Source: Streptomyces barringtoniae (GTDB taxonomy: Bacteria; Actinomycetota; Actinomycetes; Streptomycetales; Streptomycetaceae). Taken from it: a stretch of DNA of 64,000 bases. The stretch spans positions 434,001 to 498,000 of the forward strand of contig NZ_JAJHNP010000002.1 in the NCBI RefSeq assembly GCF_020819595.1. The letters are read 5' to 3'. Below the pieces are notes generated by a model. It had not been told where the DNA came from, did no database searches, and worked only from the letters and a program-made list of their open reading frames with translations. The position numbers were made by a program, and so were the translations under genes. Below are positions 26,407-35,948 of the stretch, piece after piece; within the stretch, counting starts at the first letter, position 1; each line of letters starts with the position of its first letter.

Positions 26407-28014
26407 TCAGCGCGGTCGCTCCCCGATCCGCTCGGCAGCCTTTTCGGCGATCATGACCGTGGGTGCGTTCGTGTTTCCACTGATGACAGTCGGCATGACT
26501 GAGGCGTCGACGACACGGAGTCGCTCGACTCCGTGGACCTCCAGATCCGAATTGACGACGGAGTTGTCTCCCGTTCCCATGGCACAGGTTCCCACCGGGT
26601 GATACGCCGTGGCACTCCATCTGCGGACGTGCGCTTCAAGAGCCGCGTCGTCCAGACGGTCGAGGTCGTCACCGGCGGGCAGGTACGACCGCCCCAGGTA
26701 GTCGGCGAACGGCGCGCAGTGGGCGATACCCATGACCGCTCTGAGTCCCGCGACCATGACCGACGCATCCGCGGGCACGTCGAAGTACCGGGGATCGATC
26801 AGCGGAGGGGTCTGCGGATCAGGCGACGCCAGACGGACGGTGCCGCGAGTCCGCGGGTGCAGGGGGACGGAGTTCATCGTGAACACCGGCCGGTCAGGTC
26901 TTTCCTGACCGCTGAGAATGAGTGCCGTGGCCCCTCCCACCAACTGGACGTCAGGACGGCTGCTGCGGCCGTCCGTGACGTTGAGGAACGCGCCTACCTC
27001 TCCGTAATTCGAGGCGAAGGGCCCGTCGCCGTGCGCGCGCCACCGGTCGAGGTTGTCCGGGGTGAGCAAATCCCGCACGACATCGGTGGAGTTCCGGGTC
27101 TCCCACACGACAGGAGTCATCAAATGGTCCTGGAGGTTACGCCCGACCCCGGGCAGGGGGACTCGGACGTCTATCCCCACATCGTGCAGCTCGTCGGGAT
27201 CGCCTATGCCCGACAGAAGCAGCAGCTGGGGCGAGTTGATGGATCCGCCGCAGAGCAGTATCTCCCTGGCGGCGTGAGCCGTGCGTTCCTGTCCGTTCCG
27301 GACGTAGGTGACGCCGGCTGCGCGTGATCCGTCGAGCGTGATCTTTGTGGCCAGGGCGCTGGTGCGTACCACCAGATTGGATCGGCCAAGGGCCGGGCGC
27401 AGATAGGCGTCGGCCGTGGACCATCGCCGCCCGTGATGGCATGTCACCTGATACAGGCCGGCACCGACAGGGGACGCACCCGCGAAGTCGTCGTTGCGGT
27501 CCAACCCCCACTTCACGGCGGCATCCAGCCAAGATTGTGAGAGTTCGTGGGTGTAGACGCGGTCCTCGACGTGCAGGGGACCGTTCGAACCGTGGTAGGG
27601 CTCGCCGAGGCGGTGGTTCGACTCGGACTGCATGAAATAGGGCAGGACGTCGTCGTAGCCCCAGCCTTTGGCTCCGTGCTCGTCACGCCAGCTGTCGTAG
27701 TCGTGCCGGTTGCCACGGGTGTAGATCATGACGTTGGTGGATGATGAGCCGCCCAGTGTCTTGCCCCGGGGCCAGGAGAAGGTGCGTCCCGGCTGGGGCT
27801 GCTCGAGCGTCCGGTAGCTCCAGTCGCTATGCGATCCGAAGAGCATTCCGAGTGCGGCTGGGATGTGGATGAGCTCGTCGGTGTCAGGGCCGCCCGCTTC
27901 GAGGAGCAGCACCCGAACGCGGTCGTCGCGACTCAGGCGGTCCGCGAGCACACAACCGGCGCTGCCGGCGCCCACGATGACGTAGTCGAATCCTTCGGTT
28001 CCGGTGGAAGTCAT
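26407..28014 (-). CDS. GMC-family FAD oxidoreductase (choline dehydrogenase-like)
   Basis: A 535-residue flavoprotein. FAD-binding DYVIVGAGSAGCVLADRL opens the protein, followed by the GMC signatures GKTLGGSSSTNVMIYTRG and GGSINSPQLLLLSGIG, and the C-terminal catalytic region WSATAYHPVGTCAMG with the conserved His and VVDASVMPTVISGNTNAP. It oxidises a primary alcohol to an aldehyde. The aldehyde dehydrogenase gene lies 73 bp upstream on the same strand, so the pair should convert an alcohol to the acid. Start at 28014 has GAGGGAAC upstream. Confidence 0.93.
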   Translation of the reverse strand: MTSTGTEGFDYVIVGAGSAGCVLADRLSRDDRVRVLLLEAGGPDTDELIHIPAALGMLFGSHSDWSYRTLEQPQPGRTFSWPRGKTLGGSSSTNVMIYTRGNRHDYDSWRDEHGAKGWGYDDVLPYFMQSESNHRLGEPYHGSNGPLHVEDRVYTHELSQSWLDAAVKWGLDRNDDFAGASPVGAGLYQVTCHHGRRWSTADAYLRPALGRSNLVVRTSALATKITLDGSRAAGVTYVRNGQERTAHAAREILLCGGSINSPQLLLLSGIGDPDELHDVGIDVRVPLPGVGRNLQDHLMTPVVWETRNSTDVVRDLLTPDNLDRWRAHGDGPFASNYGEVGAFLNVTDGRSSRPDVQLVGGATALILSGQERPDRPVFTMNSVPLHPRTRGTVRLASPDPQTPPLIDPRYFDVPADASVMVAGLRAVMGIAHCAPFADYLGRSYLPAGDDLDRLDDAALEAHVRRWSATAYHPVGTCAMGTGDNSVVNSDLEVHGVERLRVVDASVMPTVISGNTNAPTVMIAEKAAERIGERPR

Positions 28015-28087
28015 GCTGGTTCCCTCGCCCGGCGAGCGGCCGTCGCCCGGACTCGCCCGAGTGGGGCGACCGGCGCCGGCTGTCGCA

Positions 28088-29524
28088 TCAGGGGTCGTAG
28101 ATCGACTGGAGTTGCTGGTATGCGTGAAGCCCCTCGGGCCCCAGTTCGGTGCCGAGGCCGCTGGCCTTCCTGCCTCCGTAGGGGGAGGTCAGGTCGGGCA
28201 GATAGCCGTTGAGCCCGACGGTGCCGGTCCGCAGACGGCGGGCCACCTGGGCACCGTGGTCCAGGTCCGTGGTCCAGACGGTGCCGGCGAGGCCGTAGGC
28301 CGACTCGTTCGCCAGGCGCACCGCATCGTCTTCGCCGTCGTAGGGCGTGATCGTGAGGACCGGGCCGAAGATTTCCTCCTGCGCGATGGTCGACGAGTTC
28401 TCGACGTCGGCGAATACGGTGGGTTCGACGAACCAGCCCCGATCGAGGCCGGGTGGCCGGCCCCCTCCGGTGGTGAGCCGAGCCCCTTCGTTGAGGCCGG
28501 TCTTGATGTAACCCAGGACTCGTTCGCGCTGGCGCCGGCTGACGAGCGGGCCGATCTGGGTGTCGGGGTCGAGCGCGTCACCGACGACGGCGTCACGGGC
28601 CATCGCCGTACAGAATCCGACCACTTCCCGATACCTGCTGCGTGGGGCCAGGATCCTGGTACTGGCGTAGCAGGTCTGACCGTTGTTCAGCAGACTGGCC
28701 ATGAAGAACTGCTCTGCGGTCGCGGTGAGGTCGGCGTCGTCGAGGACGACGGCCGCGGACTTGCCTCCCAGCTCCAGGGTCACCGGTCGCAGCAATTCGG
28801 CGCAGGCGGCGGCCACTTGACGCCCCGCACTGGTGGACCCGGTGAACGACACCTTGTCGATGCCAGGATGGGAGACAAGATACGCGCCGGTGTCGCGGCC
28901 GCCCGGAACGATGTTGATCACGCCGTCGGGGATCCCCGCTTCCTCGACGGCCTCCGCCAGCAGCACCGAGTCGAGGACCGTCTCCGGAGCCGGCTTGAGG
29001 ACGAGCGCGCAACCGGCCGCCAGAGCCGGGGCCATCTTGAAGAAGGCGATGGTCTGAGGGAAGTTCCAGGTCATGATGGCGGCTACGACGCCGGCGGGTT
29101 CCCGGCGGACCAGGGTGGTGCCGCGGGGCAGTCCGGTGCGCAGTTCCTCGGACGTCATGCTGCCGGCCAGACCCGCGTAGTAGCGCAGCAGGGCTGACGG
29201 CACCACACCTTCGAAGGACCGGGCGACAGTGATCGGCATGCCGTTCTGCGCGCTGACGGCGGCGGACGTCGCCTCCTTCCTGGCACCGAGCGCATCCGCG
29301 AGACGGATCATGGCGGCCGCGCGATGTTCAGGGCCCCAGGAGGACCAGCCGGCCGGTGCGTCGAATGCGGCACGAGCGGCTCCGACCGCTCGGTCGATGT
29401 CGTCCTGGGAACCGTCCGGCACGGTACCGAGATGATCGCCGGTACTCGCGGATGCGACGTCGATGACACGGTCGCTGGACGTGTGCACCCAGCGTCCGCC
29501 GATGAACAGATGGTTGGGATCCAT
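28088..29524 (-). CDS. NAD(P)-dependent aldehyde dehydrogenase
   Basis: A 478-residue ALDH-superfamily enzyme. Motifs: TWNFPQTIAFFKMAPALAAG, PAPETVL, SFTGSTSAGRQVA, the catalytic Glu in LELGGKS, the nucleophile Cys in NNGQTCYAS and EEIFGPVL. The ATG at 29522-29524 follows GGAGAGAG. It is the first gene of a two-gene unit with the GMC oxidoreductase, and faces a divergent TetR gene. A product of the GMC enzyme is the natural substrate by context; polyol, polyether or aliphatic alcohol degradation are all possible. Confidence 0.93.
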   Translation of the reverse strand: MDPNHLFIGGRWVHTSSDRVIDVASASTGDHLGTVPDGSQDDIDRAVGAARAAFDAPAGWSSWGPEHRAAAMIRLADALGARKEATSAAVSAQNGMPITVARSFEGVVPSALLRYYAGLAGSMTSEELRTGLPRGTTLVRREPAGVVAAIMTWNFPQTIAFFKMAPALAAGCALVLKPAPETVLDSVLLAEAVEEAGIPDGVINIVPGGRDTGAYLVSHPGIDKVSFTGSTSAGRQVAAACAELLRPVTLELGGKSAAVVLDDADLTATAEQFFMASLLNNGQTCYASTRILAPRSRYREVVGFCTAMARDAVVGDALDPDTQIGPLVSRRQRERVLGYIKTGLNEGARLTTGGGRPPGLDRGWFVEPTVFADVENSSTIAQEEIFGPVLTITPYDGEDDAVRLANESAYGLAGTVWTTDLDHGAQVARRLRTGTVGLNGYLPDLTSPYGGRKASGLGTELGPEGLHAYQQLQSIYDP

Positions 29525-29766
29525 GGTGAACTCTCTCCACGGCATGCCACGGGACCACGACACTCCGTGGTGTTCGATGGGTGGATGACCAGCGGGCACG
29601 AGGGTGCTCAGCGCGGTACGCGGGCCGCTGATGGTCATGGTTTCCTGCGCGGCGGCCCGGCGCGTCGAATCTGCGGGTGGGCCACGTCTGCGACGCCCCT
29701 TGCGCCTGGTGCCGGCCTTGGGGGAGCGCTTTCATGATTCACAACTGAATAAATTCGACGTTACAC

Positions 29767-29794
29767 CCATCTGGGGTAATCTGTCACCAGATGG
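29767..29794. promoter_or_regulatory. Inverted repeat in the divergent ALDH/TetR promoter
   Basis: CCATCTGG and CCAGATGG (8-bp arms, 12-bp spacer) lie in an A+T-rich segment (29735-29835) between the ALDH and TetR genes. The position and A+T content fit a regulator site or divergent promoter; the operator role is inferred. Confidence 0.45.
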
Positions 29795-29959
29795 AAAGAA
29801 TATTAGCGAAATGGCCATAGACATGGCCGTCGCCCGATGGGGGAAGTCAGGCAGCCGGCTCAAGACCTCCCACGAGGCCCCTGAGCATCGTGGCGGCAGG
29901 CCGGGCCCCGGTGCATGACATCGCCCCATCAGCAGTACGCCTCAAGGAGGTGGCACATC

Positions 29960-30571
29960 GTGAGGACATATGGCGGAGTCACGGCGGAAGAGCGCGCTTC
30001 GCTCCGCCGTCGGCGCCTCATGAAAAGCGGCCTGGAACTCTTCTCCAGCCGCGGATATGCCCACACCTCCATCCGTGCGGTACTCCGCCACGCCGGACTG
30101 AAGGACAGGTACTTCGCGGAGAGCTTCACATCCCTCGACGATCTCATGGCGGCGCTCATGAGAGACATCTACGAGGAACAGATCACCCGGTGCGCCGGCG
30201 CGATCGCCACGGACCAGCCGCTGCGCGACCGGGCTCGGAACGTGATCGACGCCATCGTCGCGCTCTCTGTGGAAGAACCGAGAAAAGGGCGCGTCAAACT
30301 CACGGAATCCCTGGGAGCCGGTCCTCTCACAGCACACGAACGGCGGCTGGGGCTGCAGCGCATGAGCGACCTCGTGGAATCCCTCCTGACGGAAGGGCTT
30401 CACGATCCTCGGATGGACCCCACCACCCTGTCCGTGGCCCTCGTGGGCGCCGTCAGCGAGATGCTGCTGAGCTGGTTCAACGGAGAGCTGGGCATCTCAA
30501 GGGAGGAACTGGTGGATCAGGGCCTCCTCCTCTTCGAGGCCATCACCGGGCACGCCTCGGAAACATCATGA
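29960..30571 (+). CDS. TetR-family regulator
   Basis: A 203-residue regulator with HTH HTSIRAVLRHAGLKDRYFAESFTSLDDLMAALM. The recognition helix has an unusual Asp-Arg (LKDRYFAESF) where many members have a YYHF-like motif. The GTG at 29960 is chosen because AAGGAGG lies 9 nt upstream; an ATG 15 codons earlier is possible. It is divergent from the ALDH-GMC operon and is its likely repressor. Confidence 0.87.
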   Translation: MRTYGGVTAEERASLRRRRLMKSGLELFSSRGYAHTSIRAVLRHAGLKDRYFAESFTSLDDLMAALMRDIYEEQITRCAGAIATDQPLRDRARNVIDAIVALSVEEPRKGRVKLTESLGAGPLTAHERRLGLQRMSDLVESLLTEGLHDPRMDPTTLSVALVGAVSEMLLSWFNGELGISREELVDQGLLLFEAITGHASETS

Positions 30572-30699
30572 GAATGACAGAGCAGCCGGCGTCAGCAGCT
30601 CCCAGCGACCATCCGGAGCCGCCTTCCTGCCGACGGTGACTCAGGCGTTCACGGACAGGCCCCCGAGCATCGGCGTGCCGGCACGAGCGGGGTTGCTCG

Positions 30700-31686
30700 T
30701 CAGCCAAGCAGCGATCGAGGCCGTGAGGCCAGGATCGCCTCGGCCTCGTCACCGATCGTCCGGACCACTTCTGCGGCGGGACGGACGGCATTGACGAAGA
30801 TCGCCGACTGGCCATAGAGAATCGCGCTCGTGTCAGGGTTGGGCGGGCCCTCCACGGGACTGACATTCTTGGGAGGCGCGAATTCCTCCTTGCGGTCCCG
30901 CAGAGCCGCCTCGCGCTCTGACCACTCATCGGTGAACCGATTGCGGCGAACTCGTTCACCGATGGTCTCCGGCCACGGCAGCCCCGACACGATGTCGTAG
31001 CTCCGTGTCCATACGGTGTCACTGCCGTCACTCTCCACGATCAGGCGCTTGTGGGCATCGTGTACCTCGACCGCTTCGGGCGTGGCGAGAAACGCCGTGC
31101 CCAGCCATGCGCCGTCCGCCCCGGCGGTGAGGACGGCCGCCAGTGTTCGGCCATCGCCAATTCCTCCTGCGGCCAGCACCGGAACATCGGGGTAACGCCT
31201 CACGATCCCGGCCAGGAACGGCAGAAGGCCCATCCTCCCGGTATGGCCACCGGCCTCCGTGCCCTGCGCCACGAGGACATCGGCACCGGCGGCGACGGCC
31301 GCCTGCGCGTCCTCGTAGTTCTGTACTTGGCACATCACCCGCGCTCCAACGGCCTTGGCACGAGCAAGCCACGGCTGCGGGTCCGCGAACGACAGCGCGA
31401 TGACCTCTGGTCGCTCTTCCAGAGCGGCCTCGAAATGCGGTTCGGTGAAGGGGAGGAACGGCGTGATGAAGCCGACTCCGAAAGGAAGGTGGGTCGTAGC
31501 GCGGATGGTTGCGATCTCCGCATGGATCCAGTCCGGCCCTTTCCAGGGATGCGTACCCCCGAAGGAGCCGAGCCCGCCGGCCGCAGAGACAGCGGCGGCG
31601 AGTGTTCCGCCGCTGTGCAGTGCCATCGGGGCCGCCATCACCGGGTAGGTGATACCGAACATTTCGGTGAATCTCGTATGCAACAT
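30700..31686 (-). CDS. Nitronate monooxygenase-like FMN enzyme
   Basis: A 328-residue TIM-barrel flavoprotein of the 2-nitropropane dioxygenase family, which oxidises alkyl nitronates such as propionate-3-nitronate with FMN and O2. Signatures: MFGITYPVMAAPM at the start, SAAGGLGSFG, VAQGTEAGGHTG (catalytic His region), VPVLAAGGIGDGRTLAAVLTAGADGAWLGTAFL (FMN phosphate binding). The ATG at 31684-31686 has no clear ribosome binding site. It is convergent with the TetR gene upstream and has no obvious partner. Confidence 0.9.
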   Translation of the reverse strand: MLHTRFTEMFGITYPVMAAPMALHSGGTLAAAVSAAGGLGSFGGTHPWKGPDWIHAEIATIRATTHLPFGVGFITPFLPFTEPHFEAALEERPEVIALSFADPQPWLARAKAVGARVMCQVQNYEDAQAAVAAGADVLVAQGTEAGGHTGRMGLLPFLAGIVRRYPDVPVLAAGGIGDGRTLAAVLTAGADGAWLGTAFLATPEAVEVHDAHKRLIVESDGSDTVWTRSYDIVSGLPWPETIGERVRRNRFTDEWSEREAALRDRKEEFAPPKNVSPVEGPPNPDTSAILYGQSAIFVNAVRPAAEVVRTIGDEAEAILASRPRSLLG

Positions 31687-32200
31687 GGGCCGACGCTAGC
31701 GAACACAGTGCGCCCGGCCTACCAGCAGCGCGCCGATTCGCTTGCGCCAAGCTACTCGATTGCGGAAGCGGAACCACGGAGCGCCCGACCCGGCCGGATT
31801 TCTAGGTGATGTCGGCCGAGGATCGTGGACGGTGCGCCGGCCAAGGCAGGAGTCGGCGCAAGTGGCGGATCCTGTATGTCGCGCGGACGCCCGAGTCTTG
31901 TTGGAGGGGGCTCGGGCCCGTGTGCGCGCATGCTGATGTTGTGTGGCCGATCACGGCGCACCGGGCAGCTTTTGCGACAGTTTGACATTGAAGGGCTGTC
32001 CTGTTCTCTGGGCCTGTTCTTGAGGCGGTGGGGGTCAGGTGAGGGCGGTCAGCGCCGCGGGGCCGTGCTGGAAGAGAGTGCGCCGTTCACCGAGGCCGAG
32101 AAGGCTGCCATCGGCTCCGGCAACTGGGAACGGCTGACCGGCCACGTGACCACGGCTCGGGGCGGCCGGCGGTAGCCATGAGGGCGGGCGGTGGCGCATC
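31687..32200. other. Gap before the IS5 relic, nothing recognised
   Basis: About 510 bp. Frames here lack recognisable protein. The text FTEAEKAAIGSGNWERL near 32090-32135 (plus strand) looks protein-like but is unassigned; it may be a decayed gene end. Confidence 0.35.
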
Positions 32201-32530
32201 GACGTCCCGCTGATCCAGGCCGTTCCGCCGATCCGCGGCAGGAGCGGCCAACCGCTGTGTCATCCCCGACGCCTCTACGCCGACCGCGGCTACGACCATG
32301 ACGTGTACGGTGACCGGGTCCGGCGGTTGGAAATCACCCCGGTCATCGCTCGACGCGGCACCGGGCACGGCTCCGGTCTCGGAATCCACCGCTGGGTCGT
32401 GGAGGCCACGCTCGCGTTGCTGCACTGGTTCCGGCGCCCGCGCATCCGCTGTGAGATCCGCGACGGCATCCGCCAAGCCTTCGTCACCGTGGGCTGCGCC
32501 ATCATGCTGGCGTCGGCTGAAGGCCTCACT
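32201..32530 (+). pseudogene. IS5-family transposase, 3' fragment
   Basis: Plus-strand text PLIQAVPPIRG...RRLYADRGYDHD, ITPVIARRGTGHGSGLG, HRWVVEATLALLHWFRRPRIRCE is the C-terminal catalytic half (last Asp and the Glu of the DDE triad) of common Streptomyces IS5-type transposases. The N-terminal half is missing and there is no start. It abuts another truncated gene at about 32550, so the region is a rearrangement scar. Confidence 0.85.
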
Positions 32531-32556
32531 GTGATCCCGGTCCTTGGGGCGGGGCG

Positions 32557-32946
32557 TCGCTGTCGCTGTCGAAGTCGGGTACGGGTGAGGCGGCCCACGG
32601 CGGTTCGTACTACGCCTGGCTGGACGGTTGCGGCTCCTCGCACACCGACACGCTGTCCCAGTCGGTGACGATCCCGGCCGGCTGCAAGGCCACGCTCACC
32701 TTCTACCTGCACATCGACACCGCGGAGACCACCAGCAGCACCGCGTACGACGAGCTGACGGTGACCGCGGGTTCGAAGACGCTGGCGACCTACTCGAACC
32801 TCAACCACAACTCCGGGTACGCGCAGAAGACCTTCGACCTGTCGTCCCTCGCGGGCTCGACGGTCACCCTGAAGTTCAACGGCGTGGAGGACTCCTCGCT
32901 GCAGACCGGCTTCGTCGTGGACGACACCGCCCTGACGACCAGCTGA
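32557..32946 (+). pseudogene. C-terminal beta-sandwich domain of a secreted protein
   Basis: The frame reads [44 protein letters not shown] and ends [23 protein letters not shown]. This jelly-roll-like domain occurs at the C-terminus of Streptomyces secreted proteases (S53, M4 and similar). The catalytic part and the signal peptide are absent; the upstream side is the IS5 relic. It may represent the stump of a protease gene cut by transposition. Confidence 0.7.
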
Positions 32947-33141
32947 TCCCCGGTACGGCCACGGGCCCCGCACACGGAAGCCGTCCGCGTGCGGGACCCG
33001 CCGTACCCACCTGGTCGTCGCACAGCGCCACAAGCCGGTGCCACCGCCCGCCGTTCAGAGCGGTGGAAGGCGTGTTCGAAACCGGGTACAGATTCGGACT
33101 GCGTCGCTGGCGCGCCCGTTGTGAGCCCCTGGCGTGCCGGG

Positions 33142-33447
33142 TCACCAACTGCTGTTGGTCACGCCAGGGAGCTCGCCCGCGTGAGCCATCTCGCGTACGC
33201 GGATACGGGACAGGCCGAAGGTGCGCAGGTAGCCGCGGGGGCGTCCGTCCACGGAGTCGCGGTTGCGCAGGCGGGTGGCGCTGGCGTCGCGAGGCTGTCG
33301 GCGCAGTTCCCGCTGGGCGGCGGCGCGGTCCTCGTCGGAGCTTCCGGGAAACGCGATGATCGCCTTCAACGCGGCGCGGCGCGCGGCGTAGCGGGCCACG
33401 ACGATGCGTCGCTGTTCATTCTTCGCGATCTTGCTCTTCTTCGCCAT
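33142..33447 (-). CDS. rpsN: 30S ribosomal protein S14, zinc-independent form
   Basis: A 101-residue S14 of the long, Cys-free type: [28 protein letters not shown] and the end [41 protein letters not shown]. The zinc-binding CxxC motifs of the standard short S14 are absent. Such paralogues replace the zinc-containing protein when zinc is scarce. Its ATG overlaps the L28 stop (ATGA), so it is translationally coupled as the second gene of the rpmB-rpsN unit. Confidence 0.97.
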   Translation of the reverse strand: MAKKSKIAKNEQRRIVVARYAARRAALKAIIAFPGSSDEDRAAAQRELRRQPRDASATRLRNRDSVDGRPRGYLRTFGLSRIRVREMAHAGELPGVTNSSW

Positions 33448-33683
33448 CAGACCTTGCCTCCCTGGGCGCGGATGCGGGCCACCGCGGCCTCGATGCCGAT
33501 CGTGTCGACCGTCTTGATGCCCTTGGCGGAGAGGGTGAGCCGGACGTGGCGGCCTTCGCTCGGCAGCCAGTAGCGCTTGCGCTGGATGTTGGGGTCGAAG
33601 CGGCGCTTGCTGCGCCGGTGCGAGTGGGAGATGTGGTGCCCGAAGCCGGGCTGACGACCGGTGAGTTGGCAGTGGGCGGACAT
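33447..33683 (-). CDS. rpmB: 50S ribosomal protein L28, zinc-independent paralogue
   Basis: A 78-residue L28 ([34 protein letters not shown]...[16 protein letters not shown]). Only one Cys is present, so the paired CxxC motifs of zinc-binding L28 are missing. The ATG at 33681-33683 has GGAGGAAC upstream. It is the first gene of the leftward arm, divergent from the L33 gene across an 80-bp region with a Zur-like box. Confidence 0.97.
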   Translation of the reverse strand: MSAHCQLTGRQPGFGHHISHSHRRSKRRFDPNIQRKRYWLPSEGRHVRLTLSAKGIKTVDTIGIEAAVARIRAQGGKV

Positions 33684-33728
33684 GGCTGTTCCTCCTTGGG
33701 GTGGATGCAGCAGCACACTAGCGCCAGA

Positions 33729-33743
33729 TGAAAATGAAAACCA
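33729..33743. promoter_or_regulatory. Zur-like operator, divergent rpmB/rpmG
   Basis: TGAAAATGAAAACCA lies in the 80-bp gap between the divergent rpmB and rpmG starts. It resembles the left half of the actinobacterial Zur box (TGAAAATnATTTTCA-like) and matches the element upstream of rpmF at 38287 in 14 of 15 positions. In S. coelicolor the orthologous cluster is Zur-repressed, so zinc starvation should switch both arms on. Confidence 0.65.
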
Positions 33744-33763
33744 ATCTCTGTATGATGCTGTCC

Positions 33764-33928
33764 ATGGCCCGTAACGAACTGCGCCCGATCATCAAGCTGA
33801 GGTCCACCGCCGGTACCGGCTACACCTACGTGACCCGCAAGAACCGCCGTAACAACCCCGACCGGCTGACGCTGCGCAAGTACGACCCGGTCGCCGGCCG
33901 CCACGTCGACTTCCGTGAGGAGCGCTGA
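33764..33928 (+). CDS. rpmG: 50S ribosomal protein L33, zinc-independent paralogue
   Basis: A 54-residue L33: [54 protein letters not shown]. It has no Cys, unlike the zinc-ribbon form. The frame continues 12 codons upstream, but the family start is the ATG at 33764. It is the first gene of the rightward unit rpmG-rpmE-cobW-like-rpsR, with 5 bp to the next gene. Confidence 0.97.
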   Translation: MARNELRPIIKLRSTAGTGYTYVTRKNRRNNPDRLTLRKYDPVAGRHVDFREER

Positions 33929-33933
33929 GCACC

Positions 33934-34191
33934 GTGAAGCCCGGAATCCACCCCGAGTACCGCCCTGTCGTCTTCCGTGACCGCGCCGCCGACTACGCCT
34001 TCCTCACCCGGTCGACCGCCACCAGCGACAAGACCGTCGTGTGGGAGGACGGCCACACCTACCCGGTCATCGACGTCGAGATCTCCTCGGCGAGCCACCC
34101 CTTCTACACCGGCACCCAGCGGGTCCTGGACACCGCGGGCCGGGTCGAGCGCTTCGAGCGGCGCTACGGACGCGGACGGGGCGAGCAGTGA
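33934..34191 (+). CDS. rpmE2: 50S ribosomal protein L31 type B, zinc-independent
   Basis: An 85-residue L31B ([34 protein letters not shown]...[29 protein letters not shown]) without the CxxC pair of the zinc form. The GTG at 33934 follows GTGAGGAG. It overlaps the next gene by GTGA, suggesting coupled translation. Confidence 0.97.
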   Translation: MKPGIHPEYRPVVFRDRAADYAFLTRSTATSDKTVVWEDGHTYPVIDVEISSASHPFYTGTQRVLDTAGRVERFERRYGRGRGEQ

Positions 34192-35357
34192 GCGGGGGTC
34201 AGGCGCGGCTGCCGGTGGCGGTCGTCGGCGGGTTGCACGCCGACGCCCGCCGGGCCGCCGTAGAGCAGATCCTGCGTACGGTCCCCGGCTCGGTCGCGCT
34301 GCACCACGACCTGACGTCCGCCGTCGACAGCGCGGTGCACCGCACGGTGCGCGACGCCGGCGGACTGCTGGGCAGTGGTGACGCACCCCTGGTGAACGGC
34401 TGCGCCTGCTGCGCGCTGCGCGAGGATCTCGTCCCCGAACTGCTGCGGCTCGCCGAGGAGGGCAGGTACCGGCTGGCCGTCGTGGAACTGTGGGACTCCG
34501 TCGAGCCCCAGGCCATGGCCGCGGTCATCGCCGCCGCGGGCGCACCGCTGGCCCTGACCGGTGTCGCCACCGCGGTCGACCCGGCGCTCGTCCTGCCGTA
34601 CCTGTCCAACGGCGACGACCTGGCCGGCGTCGGCCTCGCCGCCGCGCCGACCGACCAGCGCACCGTCGCGGACACCTTCGCCCGGCAGCTGGAGTACCCC
34701 ACGGTGATCGCCCTCGGCGACGACGATTCGGGCGGCGAGGTCGCCGACGACACCGACCACGCGCTGCTCGCCCAGCTCACACCAGGCGCACGAAGCGTAC
34801 GGGTGGACAGTGCCGGTGCCCTGGGAGCAGCGCTGTTGGCTGGCTTCGACGTGGCGGCGGCCGCCGCCCGCGTGCATCCTGCGTGCGCGCTGCTGCCGCA
34901 GTCGTGTGACGAGCACGGCGTGAGCACCTTCGTCTGGCGGCGCGAACGACCCTTCCACCCGCAGCGCCTGTACGCGGCGCTTGAGGACCTCACCTGCGCC
35001 GCCGCGCGCAGTCGTGGGCGGTTCTGGCTGGCGGACCGCCCCGACACCCTGCTGTCCTGGGACGCCGCCGGCGGCGCGCTGTGCGTGGAGTCGGCCGGCC
35101 CCTGGCTGGCCGCACTGCCCGACGCCGCCTGGGAGATGGTGCCTGCCGAGCGCCGCCTCGCCGCCTCCGTGGCCTGGCACCCGGAACACGGCGACCGCTG
35201 CCAGTACCTCACCTTCACCTCGCCCGGCCTGGACCGCGACGGCCTGTCGGCCCTGCTCGACTCGTGTCTGCTCACCGACGACGAATACGCGGCGGGCAGG
35301 GCCCGCTGGACGCAACTCCCGCATGCCTTTGATGACTTGCTCGACCCCGTGACCTGA
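34188..35357 (+). CDS. CobW/COG0523-like protein without a P-loop
   Basis: A 389-residue relative of the COG0523 metal chaperones (CobW, YeiR, ZNG1 type). The central [12 protein letters not shown] matches the family metal-binding motif (usually C-x-C-C), and the C-terminal half has [13 protein letters not shown] and [18 protein letters not shown]. The Walker A region that normally reads [11 protein letters not shown] is [16 protein letters not shown] here, so GTP binding should be lost. It lies inside the zinc-starvation ribosomal operon (GTGA overlap with rpmE2, 20 bp to rpsR). A full GTPase of the same family sits at 36891-38071. Possibly a metal-binding subunit or partner. Confidence 0.8.
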   Translation: MSGGQARLPVAVVGGLHADARRAAVEQILRTVPGSVALHHDLTSAVDSAVHRTVRDAGGLLGSGDAPLVNGCACCALREDLVPELLRLAEEGRYRLAVVELWDSVEPQAMAAVIAAAGAPLALTGVATAVDPALVLPYLSNGDDLAGVGLAAAPTDQRTVADTFARQLEYPTVIALGDDDSGGEVADDTDHALLAQLTPGARSVRVDSAGALGAALLAGFDVAAAAARVHPACALLPQSCDEHGVSTFVWRRERPFHPQRLYAALEDLTCAAARSRGRFWLADRPDTLLSWDAAGGALCVESAGPWLAALPDAAWEMVPAERRLAASVAWHPEHGDRCQYLTFTSPGLDRDGLSALLDSCLLTDDEYAAGRARWTQLPHAFDDLLDPVT

Positions 35358-35377
35358 ATGAGAGGACCGATCTCACC

Positions 35378-35620
35378 ATGACCCGACGCACCGGCATCCG
35401 GCGTCAGACTGCAAAGCGTCAGCGCACCAACCCGCTGGACGCCGCCGGAATCACCTACGTCGACTACAAGGACACCGATCTGCTGCGGAAGTTCATCTCG
35501 GACCGCGGAAAGATCCGCAGCCGTCGGGTGACCCATGTTTCACGTCAGCAGCAGCGGCAGATCGCGCAGGCCGTCAAGAACGCACGAGAGATGGCGCTCC
35601 TTCCCTACAGCTCCCGATAG
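35378..35620 (+). CDS. rpsR: 30S ribosomal protein S18, zinc-independent paralogue
   Basis: An 80-residue S18 ([61 protein letters not shown]) with no Cys; the zinc-containing form has CxxC near the front. It is the last gene of the rightward zinc-starvation operon. Confidence 0.97.
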   Translation: MTRRTGIRRQTAKRQRTNPLDAAGITYVDYKDTDLLRKFISDRGKIRSRRVTHVSRQQQRQIAQAVKNAREMALLPYSSR

Positions 35621-35650
35621 GGCGAAGGGCGATGGGCGCCGCACCTTCTG

Positions 35651-35875
35651 TTACGCCCTGTACCGGTAGCGGATCCGGCCGCGGGTGAGGTCGTAGGGGC
35701 TGAGTTCCACGAGCACCCGGTCGTACGGGAGGATCTTGATGCGGTACTTCCGGATCTTCCCGCTGATGTGGGCGAGCACCGTGTGCCCGTTCTGGAGTTC
35801 CACCTTGAAGGTGGCGTTGCGCAGGCACTCGATGACGGTGCCTTCGGCCTCTACGCCCCCTGTTGCCTTTGTCAT
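35651..35875 (-). CDS. infA: Translation initiation factor IF-1, second copy
   Basis: A 74-residue OB-fold protein: [67 protein letters not shown]. The normal infA lies in the main ribosomal-protein operon of Streptomyces (known; outside this window), so this is probably an extra copy. It is convergent with rpsR (30 bp gap) at the edge of the zinc-independent cluster, which suggests that alternative ribosomes may be paired with an alternative IF-1. Confidence 0.93.
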   Translation of the reverse strand: MTKATGGVEAEGTVIECLRNATFKVELQNGHTVLAHISGKIRKYRIKILPYDRVLVELSPYDLTRGRIRYRYRA

Positions 35876-35948
35876 GGTCTCTCACTTCTCCCGTTCTGTG
35901 ACGGCGAATTCAGTAGGAAGCGGTCGCTCGGTGCGATGCGGCGGAGCG

